Of a stretch of 64,000 nucleotides of DNA, positions 34,706-42,802 are shown piece after piece. Numbering within the stretch: the stretch's first letter is position 1; the number at the start of each line of letters is the position of its first letter. Source of the stretch: Alphaproteobacteria bacterium (GTDB taxonomy: Bacteria > Pseudomonadota > Alphaproteobacteria > Micavibrionales > Micavibrionaceae); NCBI GenBank assembly GCA_009995045.1, contig JAACQG010000011.1, positions 16,596 through 80,595 of the forward strand. Reading direction: 5' to 3'. The position numbers and the translations under genes were made by a program. A model generated the notes under the pieces. That model made no database searches. It saw only the letters and a list, made by a program, of their open reading frames with translations, and was not told where the DNA came from.

Positions 34706-35653
34706 ATGAAGGATTTGTATAAAGGGCATAATAGAGACAATAATGATGGGCAGGCGCATTCACACGCGCTTAAGCCTTATTATGTTGCCGGATTTGTGCT
34801 GTTGACCATTATCATTATAAAAACATATGCTTATGCGGTCAGTGGTTCGTCTTCGATGTTGGCCTCTTTGGTGGATAGCCTTGGCGATATTGTGATTTCG
34901 GGTTTTGCTTTTTTCAGTATACGCATGTCATTAAAGCCAGCGGATCATGAGCATCGGTTTGGGCATGGAAAGGCCGAGGGTTTTTCCGCATTAATGCAGG
35001 CGTGTTTTTTAAGCGGGGCTGCTGTGTTCCTCGTATTTGAAGCGGTTCATAAGCTTTTCACGCATGAGGTGGTGACGCATCATGGCGTTGGGGTTGCGGT
35101 TTCATTGCTGTCGATTGTTTTGACGTTGGTTATCGTGAATGCACAAAAAAAGGCTTATGCGGTGGCGCCGTCATTGGCGTTGAAGGCTGATCAGTTTCAT
35201 TATACGAGTGATGTTGTTCTTAATTGCGCGGTTATTCTTGCCTTTTTGATTGATTGGTATTGCGGGTTTGTTTATGCGGATCCGTTGATCAGTATTGCGA
35301 TTGCGGCCTATATATTGCGGACGGTTAAGCATATTGGCGGGGATGCGGTTAATATGTTGATGGATCGTGAGATTGAGCAAGAAGACAGGCAGAAAATTAT
35401 TGATATCGCCACCGCGCGTGAAGATGTGCACGGTATTCATGATTTGCGCACGCGCAAATCGGGGATGAGTATTTACATTAGTTTTGATGTTGAGCTGGAC
35501 GGAGGCTTATCTCTAGAAGATGCGCATGCGATTACACGGGAATTGGATTTGCAATTGCTCGCGGTTTTTCCGAATGCGGAAATTATCATTCATAAAGACC
35601 CTGTCGGTGATATATACGACCCGCGCCATCGTGTTGCGGGTGTGCATCATTAA
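34706..35653 (+). CDS. cation diffusion facilitator (CDF) metal efflux protein
   Basis: A 315-residue membrane protein of the FieF/CDF family that exports divalent metals such as Zn2+, Fe2+ or Mn2+ against protons. Six membrane helices are present. The transport site is visible as SMLASLVDSLGDIV in helix 2 and HYTSDVVLN in helix 5; the HxxxD of the latter helix and the D of SLGDIV are typical. DHEHRFGHGKAEG lies in the loop after helix 2. The C-terminal cytoplasmic domain (AREDVHGIHDLRTRKSGMSIYISFDVELDG) has the ferredoxin-like fold that binds metal. Metal preference cannot be read safely from the sequence. It follows ychF by 15 bases. Confidence 0.92.
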   Translation: MKDLYKGHNRDNNDGQAHSHALKPYYVAGFVLLTIIIIKTYAYAVSGSSSMLASLVDSLGDIVISGFAFFSIRMSLKPADHEHRFGHGKAEGFSALMQACFLSGAAVFLVFEAVHKLFTHEVVTHHGVGVAVSLLSIVLTLVIVNAQKKAYAVAPSLALKADQFHYTSDVVLNCAVILAFLIDWYCGFVYADPLISIAIAAYILRTVKHIGGDAVNMLMDREIEQEDRQKIIDIATAREDVHGIHDLRTRKSGMSIYISFDVELDGGLSLEDAHAITRELDLQLLAVFPNAEIIIHKDPVGDIYDPRHRVAGVHH

Positions 35654-35659
35654 TCAGCA

Positions 35660-36526
35660 TTATCCGTGGGTGAGCGCGGTGTAAGCTTCGGCTAGCTGCG
35701 CTGTAATCGGGCCCGGTGTGAACTTCATGTCATCGATTTTACCAACCGGTGTGATTTCCGCTGCTGATCCAGTGAGGAAAATCTCTTCGAAACTTTCCAA
35801 TTCTTCGGGTTTAATGCGGCGTTCGTTGACGGTAATGCCCATGTTTTGAGCAATTGAGATCACTGTTTGGCGGGTTAGGCCGTTTAAAAATCTATCTGCA
35901 ATCGGGGTGTGGATTGCGCCATCTTTAATCAGGAATATGTTCGCGCCCGTGCTTTCGGCGATGAAGCCTTCGTGATCAAGCATGAGGGCATCGGTATATC
36001 CGGCTTTTTTCACTTCGAGTTTAACCATGCAGCTTAGATTATAGAGCGACGCGGTTTTTGACGCGGTTGGGGCGCAGTTGGGGTTTGGTTTGCGCCAATC
36101 TGTACTTTTGAGGGAGATGCCGACTTTACGCACTTCGGGGTCGAAATAGCTGCCCCAATCCCAAGCGGCAACAGCCATGTGGGTTTTTGTGCCTTCAACG
36201 TCGATGCCCATTTGCTCGGCGCCGCGCCATGCGGCTGCGCGGATGTAGCAATTTTCGAGGTTGTTGGCTTTGATGACCTCGTATTTGATTTCGTCGATTT
36301 GTTCGGCGGTGTAATGCATATCCATGTGGATGATGTCGGCGGAGTTCAATAGGCGCTTTGAATGCTCGTTGCATTTAAAGATTTTGCCGTTATAAGCGCG
36401 TTCACCTTCAAAGACTTGTGTTCCGTAATGGAGGGCATGGGTAAGATAATGCACTTTAGCTTCGCGCCAAGGGAGCATTTCGCCATCCATCCAGATAAAG
36501 CCGTCACGATCGTCAAATGGTATCAT
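35660..36526 (-). CDS. ilvE: branched-chain amino acid aminotransferase
   Basis: A 288-residue PLP enzyme of fold type IV that makes and breaks Val, Leu and Ile. The N-terminus FIWMDGEMLPWREAKVHYLTHALHYGTQVFEGERAY is standard. The PLP-binding Lys lies in APTASKTASLYN near residue 154, and ALMLDHEGFIAESTGANIFLIKDG gives the PLP-phosphate and Glu contacts. Its end faces the CDF gene, six bases apart. Its ATG is embedded in the outer arm of palindromic repeat copy B at 36524-36626, with the weak ribosome site AAGAAG about eight bases upstream and inside the same palindrome. Its place beside an OmpR/EnvZ-type pair is common in alphaproteobacteria. Confidence 0.94.
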   Translation of the reverse strand: MIPFDDRDGFIWMDGEMLPWREAKVHYLTHALHYGTQVFEGERAYNGKIFKCNEHSKRLLNSADIIHMDMHYTAEQIDEIKYEVIKANNLENCYIRAAAWRGAEQMGIDVEGTKTHMAVAAWDWGSYFDPEVRKVGISLKSTDWRKPNPNCAPTASKTASLYNLSCMVKLEVKKAGYTDALMLDHEGFIAESTGANIFLIKDGAIHTPIADRFLNGLTRQTVISIAQNMGITVNERRIKPEELESFEEIFLTGSAAEITPVGKIDDMKFTPGPITAQLAEAYTALTHG

Positions 36527-36626
36527 TTTCGTCTTCTTTCACTTTTCACCGCGTTACTGCGCGTCTAAAGTATTAAATACTTGTCGTCGCTTGTGCCTAG
36601 TGAAAAGGCAAAATGAGACGAAAATG
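36524..36626. repeat. palindromic element, copy B, overlapping the ilvE start codon
   Basis: The second copy of the nested palindrome. The outer arm is a perfect 11-bp pair (CATTTTCGTCT at 36524-36534, AGACGAAAATG at 36616-36626) that begins exactly at the ilvE start codon. The inner arm is an 8-bp pair (CTTTTCAC at 36542-36549, GTGAAAAG at 36600-36607). The core at 36550-36599 matches copy A at about 44 of 50 positions and contains AAGTATT/AATACTT. The arms differ in sequence from copy A but keep the same pairing and the same relation to a minus-strand ATG. Confidence 0.78.
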
Positions 36627-36718
36627 CGCAATAATAAGTTGTTCTGTTTATTATTAACTCGTTGTTGTAAAACGAAGGGATAGATTAGGTTAACAGGTTA
36701 AGAGTTGTAAATATAATC

Positions 36719-37456
36719 ATGGAAAAAGACGCCAAAACGAAAGAAAATTACCCTGTCGGGTTAGGGCAGAAGCCGCATATTTTGGTTATTGATGATGATG
36801 CGCGGATCCGTGATTTGGTTGTGCGGTATCTGTCGGAGCATGATTTTGTTGTGATTTCGGCATGCGACGCGCGTGAGGCGCGTGAGGCATTGGCGCAGTT
36901 TGAGGTGGATGCGTTGGTTGTTGATGTGATGATGCCGGGTGAGACGGGTTTTGTGTTTTTAAAATCGTTGCGCGATGGTGGCAATGATGTGCCTGCGATC
37001 ATGCTCACGGCGCGTGGGGAGGTTGATGACCGTATCGAGGGGCTTGAGGCGGGGGCGGATGATTATTTGTCAAAACCGTTTGAGCCAAGGGAATTGGTTT
37101 TGCGGCTTCATGCGATATTAAAGCGCGGCATGGCGGCGCGTGAGGATTTGTATCAACGTTTTCGTATTGGGTCGTGGGTGTTTGATGGTGAGCGTGCGTT
37201 GCTGCGAGGAGATGATGGTGATGATATGAAATTAACCGCGATGGAGGTTAGTTTGATTAAGGCATTGGGCGCGCAAGCTGGTGAGCCAGTGAGCCGTGAT
37301 GATTTGGCGGCGGCGTGCGGTGTGGATGCGGGGGAGCGGACGGTCGATGTGCAGGTGACGCGATTGCGCCGTAAAATCGAAGCGGATACGAAAGCGCCGC
37401 GCTATCTACAGACGGTGCGCGGGCAAGGATATTTGTTGAGGGTGGATGGAATATGA
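36719..37456 (+). CDS. OmpR-family response regulator
   Basis: A 245-residue two-domain regulator. The receiver domain covers about residues 18-135 with the acidic pair in LVIDDDARIRD, the phospho-acceptor Asp in ALVVDVMMPGETG near residue 68, Thr in MLTARG and Lys in YLSKPFEPREL. The winged-helix DNA-binding domain covers about 145-245 with LTAMEVSLIKALGAQAGEPVSRDDLA and RTVDVQVTRLRRKIE, the recognition helix and its flank. The sensor kinase follows with an ATGA overlap. The ATG at 36719 is the first fitting start. The pair next to ilvE resembles the OmpR/EnvZ-like PetR-type locus of other alphaproteobacteria, but target genes cannot be told from here. Confidence 0.93.
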   Translation: MEKDAKTKENYPVGLGQKPHILVIDDDARIRDLVVRYLSEHDFVVISACDAREAREALAQFEVDALVVDVMMPGETGFVFLKSLRDGGNDVPAIMLTARGEVDDRIEGLEAGADDYLSKPFEPRELVLRLHAILKRGMAAREDLYQRFRIGSWVFDGERALLRGDDGDDMKLTAMEVSLIKALGAQAGEPVSRDDLAAACGVDAGERTVDVQVTRLRRKIEADTKAPRYLQTVRGQGYLLRVDGI

Positions 37457-38826
37457 GTAGCGAAAATAAAGATATAGGTGATTTTGTTAAGAATGAGCGT
37501 AAAGGCGGGCTTATGCGTCGATTTTTGCCACGCTCTCTTTTTGGACGGTCTTTGTTGATCTTGATCACGCCGGTAGTGTTGATCCAAATCGTGACGACTT
37601 TGTTCTTTATTGATCGACATTGGACGAAGGTAACGAGCCGTTTGAGCAATGCGGTGGCGGGCGAGGTTGCGTTGATTGCGCAATCGTATGAACAAGGGAT
37701 CACGCCCGAGCGGGCTGAGCAAATTATAGCTTTGGCAAAATCACATCTCAGTTTTGATGTTGTTTTTCGCGATGGTGTTTCATTGGGCAATTTGAATAAG
37801 GAGCATTTTACCGCGCCATTAGAAGGATTGTTTATCAAGACATTACGTAGTGAGCTTGAATATGAACTTAAGCGACCATTTGTTCTGGATGTGGATTTTG
37901 AAGAAAAGCGGGTATTGGTTGAGGTTCAGCTTAGCAAAGGTGTTTTGGAGGTTAGGCTTCCTGAACGACGTTTATATTCATCTTCCGGGTATGTGTTTTT
38001 ATTGTGGGTTTTTGGGTCGTCGATTCTTTTGCTGATTATTGCGGTGATTTTTATGCGCAATCAGGTGCGCCCTATTCGTAAATTGGCGGCGGCGGCTAAG
38101 CGGCTTGGTCAGGGGCGGGATGTTCCATCGTTTAAGCCAGAAGGGGCGCGGGAGGTGCGAGATGCGTCGCAGGCGTTTATTGATATGCATCGTCGTATTA
38201 AGCGACAGGTCTCACAGCGCACGGCAATGTTGGCCGGGGTTTCGCATGATTTGCGCACACCTTTGACGCGGCTTAAGCTGCAACTTGCGATGCTTGGTGA
38301 TTCAGCGGATATCATTGAGATGAAAAATGATATTTCCGAGATGGAAAAGATGATTGATGGGTATCTTGATTTTGTCCGAGGGGAGGGCGGTGAGCAAACT
38401 GCGATCAGTGATTTAAATGCTATTTTCTCGCGTGTTTTTAAAGGGGTAGGGCATAAAGGCGTTGTTGTGCATCAGGATATTCATGATGATTTAAATGCGA
38501 TGATTCGTCCGCGTGCCGTTGAGCGGGCTTTATCGAATGTTATTCAAAATGCGGCGAAATATGCGGGTGAAATATGGGTGCGGGCAGAGATTACTGAGGA
38601 GCGCAAGCTGCTGGTTGTGGTTGATGATAACGGGCCAGGTATTCCTGATGGTGAATTGGAGGACGTGTTTAAACCGTTTTATCGTTTGGATGAAGCGCGC
38701 GGGACAGAGGGTGTTGGTCTTGGTTTGCCGATTGCGATGGATGTTGTTCATGCGCATGGTGGGAAGATATGGCTAGAGCGGTCTGAGCGTGGCGGCCTGC
38801 GTGTGATTATTCGGATGCCAGTTTAA
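37453..38826 (+). CDS. EnvZ-like sensor histidine kinase
   Basis: A 457-residue membrane sensor, partner of the OmpR-type regulator with which it overlaps by four bases. The first membrane helix is SLLILITPVVLIQIVTTLFFI near residues 33-54, a periplasmic part of about 125 residues follows, and the second helix VFLLWVFGSSILLLIIAVIF lies near 178-198. A HAMP linker (RPIRKLAAAAKRLGQGRD) leads to the HisKA domain with the phosphorylated His near 264 in GVSHDLRTPLTRLKLQ, and the ATPase domain has N (SNVIQNAAKYA), DDNGPGIPD, and GVGLGLPIAMDVVHAHGG. A bidirectional terminator follows. The stimulus cannot be told from sequence. Confidence 0.93.
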   Translation: MSSENKDIGDFVKNERKGGLMRRFLPRSLFGRSLLILITPVVLIQIVTTLFFIDRHWTKVTSRLSNAVAGEVALIAQSYEQGITPERAEQIIALAKSHLSFDVVFRDGVSLGNLNKEHFTAPLEGLFIKTLRSELEYELKRPFVLDVDFEEKRVLVEVQLSKGVLEVRLPERRLYSSSGYVFLLWVFGSSILLLIIAVIFMRNQVRPIRKLAAAAKRLGQGRDVPSFKPEGAREVRDASQAFIDMHRRIKRQVSQRTAMLAGVSHDLRTPLTRLKLQLAMLGDSADIIEMKNDISEMEKMIDGYLDFVRGEGGEQTAISDLNAIFSRVFKGVGHKGVVVHQDIHDDLNAMIRPRAVERALSNVIQNAAKYAGEIWVRAEITEERKLLVVVDDNGPGIPDGELEDVFKPFYRLDEARGTEGVGLGLPIAMDVVHAHGGKIWLERSERGGLRVIIRMPV

Positions 38827-38844
38827 TCAAATATCTGGTTAAAA

Positions 38845-38869
38845 AAAAGGCCGCGTGAAGCGACCTTTT
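38845..38869. terminator. bidirectional terminator between the EnvZ-like kinase and the phasin
   Basis: A 10-bp stem with one mismatch (AAAAGGCCGC at 38845-38854, GCGACCTTTT at 38860-38869) and a 5-base loop. On the minus strand it ends in eight T residues, so it mainly serves the phasin gene; on the plus strand the T-run is shorter. Confidence 0.75.
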
Positions 38870-38892
38870 GTATCGGTTTATATGTTTAGCGA

Positions 38893-39345
38893 TTAGGCGG
38901 CTTTTGTGCCTTGTTTTTTAATCGCTGATTTTATTTCAGAAACACTGGCGCTTACGCGTTTGTTCAAAATACCTGTTGCTTGCTGGTTGGATTTGTTCAG
39001 CAGTTCTGACATTTCTTGAAGGCTTCCGACGTTACGTTCATATGTCTTTTTAAAGATATCTGCGTTGAGCGCCATTTTATCTTCAGGTGAACCCTCGCTT
39101 AGCGCCTGTTTAGCAATCTCTGAATTGTCTTCCACGAGTTGTGAGAGAAGTTCAGTTTGGCGTTGAGCAATTGTCTGAATGCCTTCGATTGCGGTTTTTT
39201 GTGCTTCCGATAACGCTTGGAGGTTTTTGCGCTGTGTTTCTAAAAATGCTTTCATGTCGATGGGGCCTTGGTTGTAGCCTTCGAAGTATTTTGAAAAATC
39301 ATTGTTTGAAAAGAAATCAGTAAAACTATTTTTTTTGTCAGCCAT
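38893..39345 (-). CDS. phasin (PHA granule-associated protein)
   Basis: A 150-residue helical protein of the PF09361-type phasin family that coats polyhydroxyalkanoate granules. NFFSN-like opening and DMKAFLETQRKNLQALSEAQKTAIEGIQTIAQRQTELL, shown here in residues 30-67, is the family core; the remaining helices are polar and coiled (DIFKKTYERNVGSLQEMSELLNKS). The C-terminal IKKQGTKAA is Ala/Lys-rich. It lies 16 kb from the pha genes. About 105 bases upstream of its ATG is TTTGCTGCGTA (39450-39460), identical to part of the phaR-phaC intergenic region, which supports control by PhaR. A TATACT -10-like box lies in between on the minus strand. Confidence 0.9.
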   Translation of the reverse strand: MADKKNSFTDFFSNNDFSKYFEGYNQGPIDMKAFLETQRKNLQALSEAQKTAIEGIQTIAQRQTELLSQLVEDNSEIAKQALSEGSPEDKMALNADIFKKTYERNVGSLQEMSELLNKSNQQATGILNKRVSASVSEIKSAIKKQGTKAA

Positions 39346-39449
39346 GGATACATCCTTGTGAGAAAATATTGTTTCATGCGTTGGTTTCGCATATGCACAA
39401 AAGTATAGGAAACACTAGAAAATGCAAGGTTTTTACGAGGAAGAATGTT

Positions 39450-39460
39450 TTTGCTGCGTA
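39450..39460. promoter_or_regulatory. candidate PhaR-binding site upstream of the phasin gene
   Basis: The 11 bases TTTGCTGCGTA are identical to those at 55610-55620 between phaR and phaC. PhaR proteins of other alphaproteobacteria bind TGC-rich sites near phasin and phaR genes. The rest of the 39346-39597 interval holds the promoters of the phasin gene and the divergent PAS kinase; no clear hairpin was seen. Confidence 0.5.
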
Positions 39461-39597
39461 CTGTTGTGTGTCTTTTTAGTTTTAATATTTAAAATTAGTA
39501 ACTTTTTAAGAGGTTTAGGGCATTTTAAGGAGGGGAAGAATTCTGCGTAGACTTTTATAAATGCATCGAATATTCGGGGGATTGAAATCAAAATAAA

Positions 39598-42144
39598 ATG
39601 ATGGCAGATGAAATAACAGATATAGAGATGCCTGACGGGCAGGTTAAGGTCAGCAAAACGATGCTCTCGCAAGGGGTGCATTTGGGTTTTCTGATGCTTG
39701 GCGCGCTTATTTCTTTGCTTTTATTTCTTGCTGTTCAATCTGTTGCCGTTTCGATTTTAAGTGATGACTACAAGAGAATCTCAGCAGAAACGTCACGCGC
39801 AGTTGCAAAGGAATTTACAGAGTTAGAGTTTGCGGTTCGTACGATTTCAACTTTGCTTGCTTTGTCAGATGAGAATGATAGCGGAAAAATTGTGCAAAAG
39901 CTCAATAACGTCGAAGCATCTCTGCAGCCATTTGAAAAATTGTTATGGCTTCATAAAAACGATGATGAATGGTCTTTATTGCCGTTATATGAGGATTTAT
40001 TTAATGCCGAGATTGATGGTTTTACGGATGTTTTGAAAAACACAGGCGTTCAGAAAGCTATACGCAACGCGATGCGCGAGCGTGATAAATTGTTTTTGGT
40101 GCCATATTCCAGTGCCGCAACGCAAAAGGCAGTTTTTGCGTTGGTCAAGGCGACCGAGACAACATCGGGTGAGACGAGCGTTTTGTTGGCATTTACGCAT
40201 TTGGATCATGTTTTTGAGACCCGTAAGCTGAATGTCAATGAGTTGGTATCCACCTTGAGTATTCGTGACATAGAAGATGGTAAGGTGTTTTTTGATTTTA
40301 AGCGGGAGAAAGTTTTACAGCAGGCGGATTATGATGCGGGGCAGAGTTTTGATTTGGATTTTGGGGCCAGAACGTTAGAAATTAATAGTCATTTTTATAA
40401 AAAAGACGATATGTTGCTGCTAGAGCTTATGCCGTATTTTGTCCTTGGGTTCTGCTTGATTTTGACTTTTACAATTACATTACATTTGCGCTCTAATCAT
40501 ATGCAAGCGCTCAAATTTTCTGTTGTTAACAAAAATCTGACAAATAAGAACGAGGCTTTGCAGGGAGAGATCCGTAAACGTGAGCTTTTGAATCAGACGG
40601 CGCGTCGCGCGGATCGTGAAAATCGCGTTATTATTGATTCGGTGTCGGATATTATTTTTGAAGCCGATATTGATGGGAAAATATTATTCTTAAACGCGCG
40701 GTGGCCGACGATCACAGGTTTTGATATCGAGCAATCTCTCGGTTTGGAGTTGTTTAAGATACTGCACCCGCAAGACCAGCATGATGTTCGTGACGATTTC
40801 CAGTCGCTAGTGCAGGGGCGTGTAAACTCATTTCGTAAATTTACGCGTATTCGTACGTCTGATGGCACGTTTCGTGCGGCAGAGTTATCGGTTTCGATGA
40901 TTAATCAGGACGATGAGGATGGGCGTCGTCTTGTTGGGACATTTACGGATGTTGAAGAGCGCAGGCGCGCAGAGCGTGCCTTAAGTGAGGCGGAGCGTAA
41001 ATATCGTAATATTGTTCAAAACGCGGCGGGCGGGATTTTTCAGATGACGCCGGAGGGGCTTTATTTGAGCGCCAACCCATCAATGGCAGATGTGTTAGGG
41101 TATGATAGCCCCGAACAGGTTTTGCGTGAGGTTAAGAACGCACATAAGGATGTTTATGTTGATACCAATGAGCGTCTTGCATTTATACGTAACCTTGAGA
41201 AGAGCGAGGTGGTTAATAACCATGAGGTTCTTGTAAAGCGCCGCGACGGAACGGAAATATGGGTGAATGAAAATATTCACACCGTTCGCGATGAAACAGG
41301 CGGAATTCTCTATTTCGAAGGCAGTATCGAAGATATTTCCGTGCGTAAACTGTCTGCGATTGCGCTGCAGGAAGCTAAGATGCATTCGGATTTGGCGAAC
41401 CGGGCAAAGTCAGAGTTTCTGAGCAATATGAGCCATGAGTTGCGGACGCCATTGAATTCTATCATTGGCTTTTCTGAGATGATTAAGGGGGAGGTTCTTG
41501 GGAAATTGGAGCAGCCAGCTTATTTGGAATATGCAAAGGACATTAACGAGAGCGGTAAAACTTTGTTGAATGTTATTAATGAGATACTTGATATCTCTAA
41601 GATTGAGGCTGGTAAACAGAATTTAAATGAGAGTCAGATCAGAGTTGATGCAATTGCAGGGGCTTGTATTGATTTGTTAAGTGGTAAGATTCAGTCTTCT
41701 GGTATTACGGTGACGAATAACCTTGCGGGGATGCCTGAAATTATTGGTGAGGATTTGTCGATTAAGCAAGTGCTGATGAATTTGTTGTCGAACGCGGTGA
41801 AGTTTACCCCGAAAGGCGGACGTGTATCTTTATCATATGAGGTCGACCGTGATGGAGCGTTGCATGTATCCGTTACTGATACGGGGATTGGGCTTGATGA
41901 GAGTGAGATTCAAAAAGCGTTATCACCATTCGGGCAGGTCGATAGCGAGCTTGATCGAGGTGGGTCAGGGACAGGGCTTGGTCTTACGCTTGTTGATGCT
42001 CTGCTTAAGCTTCATGGCGCTGAGCTTGACCTTGTTTCTCAAAAGGGGATTGGCACGACGGCTACGGCAATATTCCCGAAAGATCGTGTTGTTATGCGTA
42101 AAAACTTTTCCGCTCAGTCAGAAAACCAAGTGCAAGATATTTAA
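39598..42144 (+). CDS. membrane PAS-PAS sensor histidine kinase
   Basis: An 848-residue sensor kinase. The first membrane helix is at about residues 28-50 (LGFLMLGALISLLLFLAVQSV), a periplasmic domain of about 230 residues follows (unrecognised; helix-rich start, with FTHLDHVFETRKL), and the second helix is near 280-298 (PYFVLGFCLILTFTITL). A short coiled coil leads into two PAS domains (about 345-455 with ITGFDIEQSLGLELFKILHP and about 470-590 with QNAAGGIFQMTPEG). HisKA holds the phosphorylated His near residue 613 in NMSHELRTPLNSIIGFSEMI, and the ATPase domain has NLLSNAVKFTPKGG, DTGIGLDE and GSGTGLGLTL. No receiver domain. No partner regulator is adjacent. Its stop overlaps the recX stop by four bases on the other strand. 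Confidence 0.92.
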   Translation: MMADEITDIEMPDGQVKVSKTMLSQGVHLGFLMLGALISLLLFLAVQSVAVSILSDDYKRISAETSRAVAKEFTELEFAVRTISTLLALSDENDSGKIVQKLNNVEASLQPFEKLLWLHKNDDEWSLLPLYEDLFNAEIDGFTDVLKNTGVQKAIRNAMRERDKLFLVPYSSAATQKAVFALVKATETTSGETSVLLAFTHLDHVFETRKLNVNELVSTLSIRDIEDGKVFFDFKREKVLQQADYDAGQSFDLDFGARTLEINSHFYKKDDMLLLELMPYFVLGFCLILTFTITLHLRSNHMQALKFSVVNKNLTNKNEALQGEIRKRELLNQTARRADRENRVIIDSVSDIIFEADIDGKILFLNARWPTITGFDIEQSLGLELFKILHPQDQHDVRDDFQSLVQGRVNSFRKFTRIRTSDGTFRAAELSVSMINQDDEDGRRLVGTFTDVEERRRAERALSEAERKYRNIVQNAAGGIFQMTPEGLYLSANPSMADVLGYDSPEQVLREVKNAHKDVYVDTNERLAFIRNLEKSEVVNNHEVLVKRRDGTEIWVNENIHTVRDETGGILYFEGSIEDISVRKLSAIALQEAKMHSDLANRAKSEFLSNMSHELRTPLNSIIGFSEMIKGEVLGKLEQPAYLEYAKDINESGKTLLNVINEILDISKIEAGKQNLNESQIRVDAIAGACIDLLSGKIQSSGITVTNNLAGMPEIIGEDLSIKQVLMNLLSNAVKFTPKGGRVSLSYEVDRDGALHVSVTDTGIGLDESEIQKALSPFGQVDSELDRGGSGTGLGLTLVDALLKLHGAELDLVSQKGIGTTATAIFPKDRVVMRKNFSAQSENQVQDI

Positions 42145-42761
42145 TACACGCGGTATCCTAATTCATAAATTTCATCCTCTGTTACATTCAATACGCGCCG
42201 AGCCGTATCGTAGCTGTATCCGTTTCTCGCTAGTATGGCTAAAGCTTTTACGTCTTCGTATTTTTCTCTCTCATCATAGGGGCCTAAGCGTTTTTTACGG
42301 GCAAAGGTGATGGCGGCAAAGAATTCGGCTTCGCTTGGGTCTTCTGTGTTTTCAGTGTCGAAATGTTCTAAGGCTTTTTCAATGTCGGATGTGGGAACGC
42401 GTTTTTGCGCGAGCTTTGCAATGATGGCTTTTTTTGATTTTCCTGCGCGGCGCAGTGAGGTAACCATGCCACGGACATATCCGTCATCATCAAGATAACC
42501 TTGTTTGAGCAGGTCTTCGGTGACCTTATCAAGCATTGCGAGGCATTCTTCGCGGTCTTGGTCTTTATGGTGGTAGCATGATTTGTTGATTTTGCGTGCC
42601 ATGACAGTTTTGAAATGACCAGAGCTTGCGGTGAAGCGTTCGAGGTAATACATGCCGGAATTGCGCAAGTATCGCTCGCTGATTTTCTTAGGCGGGCGTT
42701 TTTCGCGTTTTTTATACGGCTTTTTTTTGGTTTTGTATGGTTCGGGGTTGCTATCGTCCAT
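42141..42761 (-). CDS. recX: RecX-family regulatory protein
   Basis: A 206-residue helical protein of the RecX family, which binds the RecA filament and limits its activity. After a basic N-terminal tail (KTKKKPYKKREKRPPKK) three-helix repeats can be followed: SERYLRNSGMYYLERFTASSGHFKTVMARKI is typical of alphaproteobacterial RecX, then LLKQGYLDDDGYVRGMVTSLRRAGKSKKAIIAKLAQKRV and the final LAILARNGYSYDTARRVLN. No recA gene is adjacent. Its 3' end overlaps that of the PAS kinase by four bases. The divergent ABC-2 permease gene starts 42 bases from its start codon, so both promoters must sit within a very short shared space. Confidence 0.88.
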   Translation of the reverse strand: MDDSNPEPYKTKKKPYKKREKRPPKKISERYLRNSGMYYLERFTASSGHFKTVMARKINKSCYHHKDQDREECLAMLDKVTEDLLKQGYLDDDGYVRGMVTSLRRAGKSKKAIIAKLAQKRVPTSDIEKALEHFDTENTEDPSEAEFFAAITFARKKRLGPYDEREKYEDVKALAILARNGYSYDTARRVLNVTEDEIYELGYRVY

Positions 42762-42802
42762 AGGATGCTTAATTTCTTATACTCAGTTAATAGGATATAT
42801 AA

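Noticed and set aside
36690-36717. TTAACA-N16-TATAAT resembling a near-consensus promoter just before the OmpR-type gene
   Set aside because: A start seven bases after the -10 box would fall inside the coding region, after the ATG at 36719, and no other start fits the receiver domain. It may be chance in AT-rich DNA.
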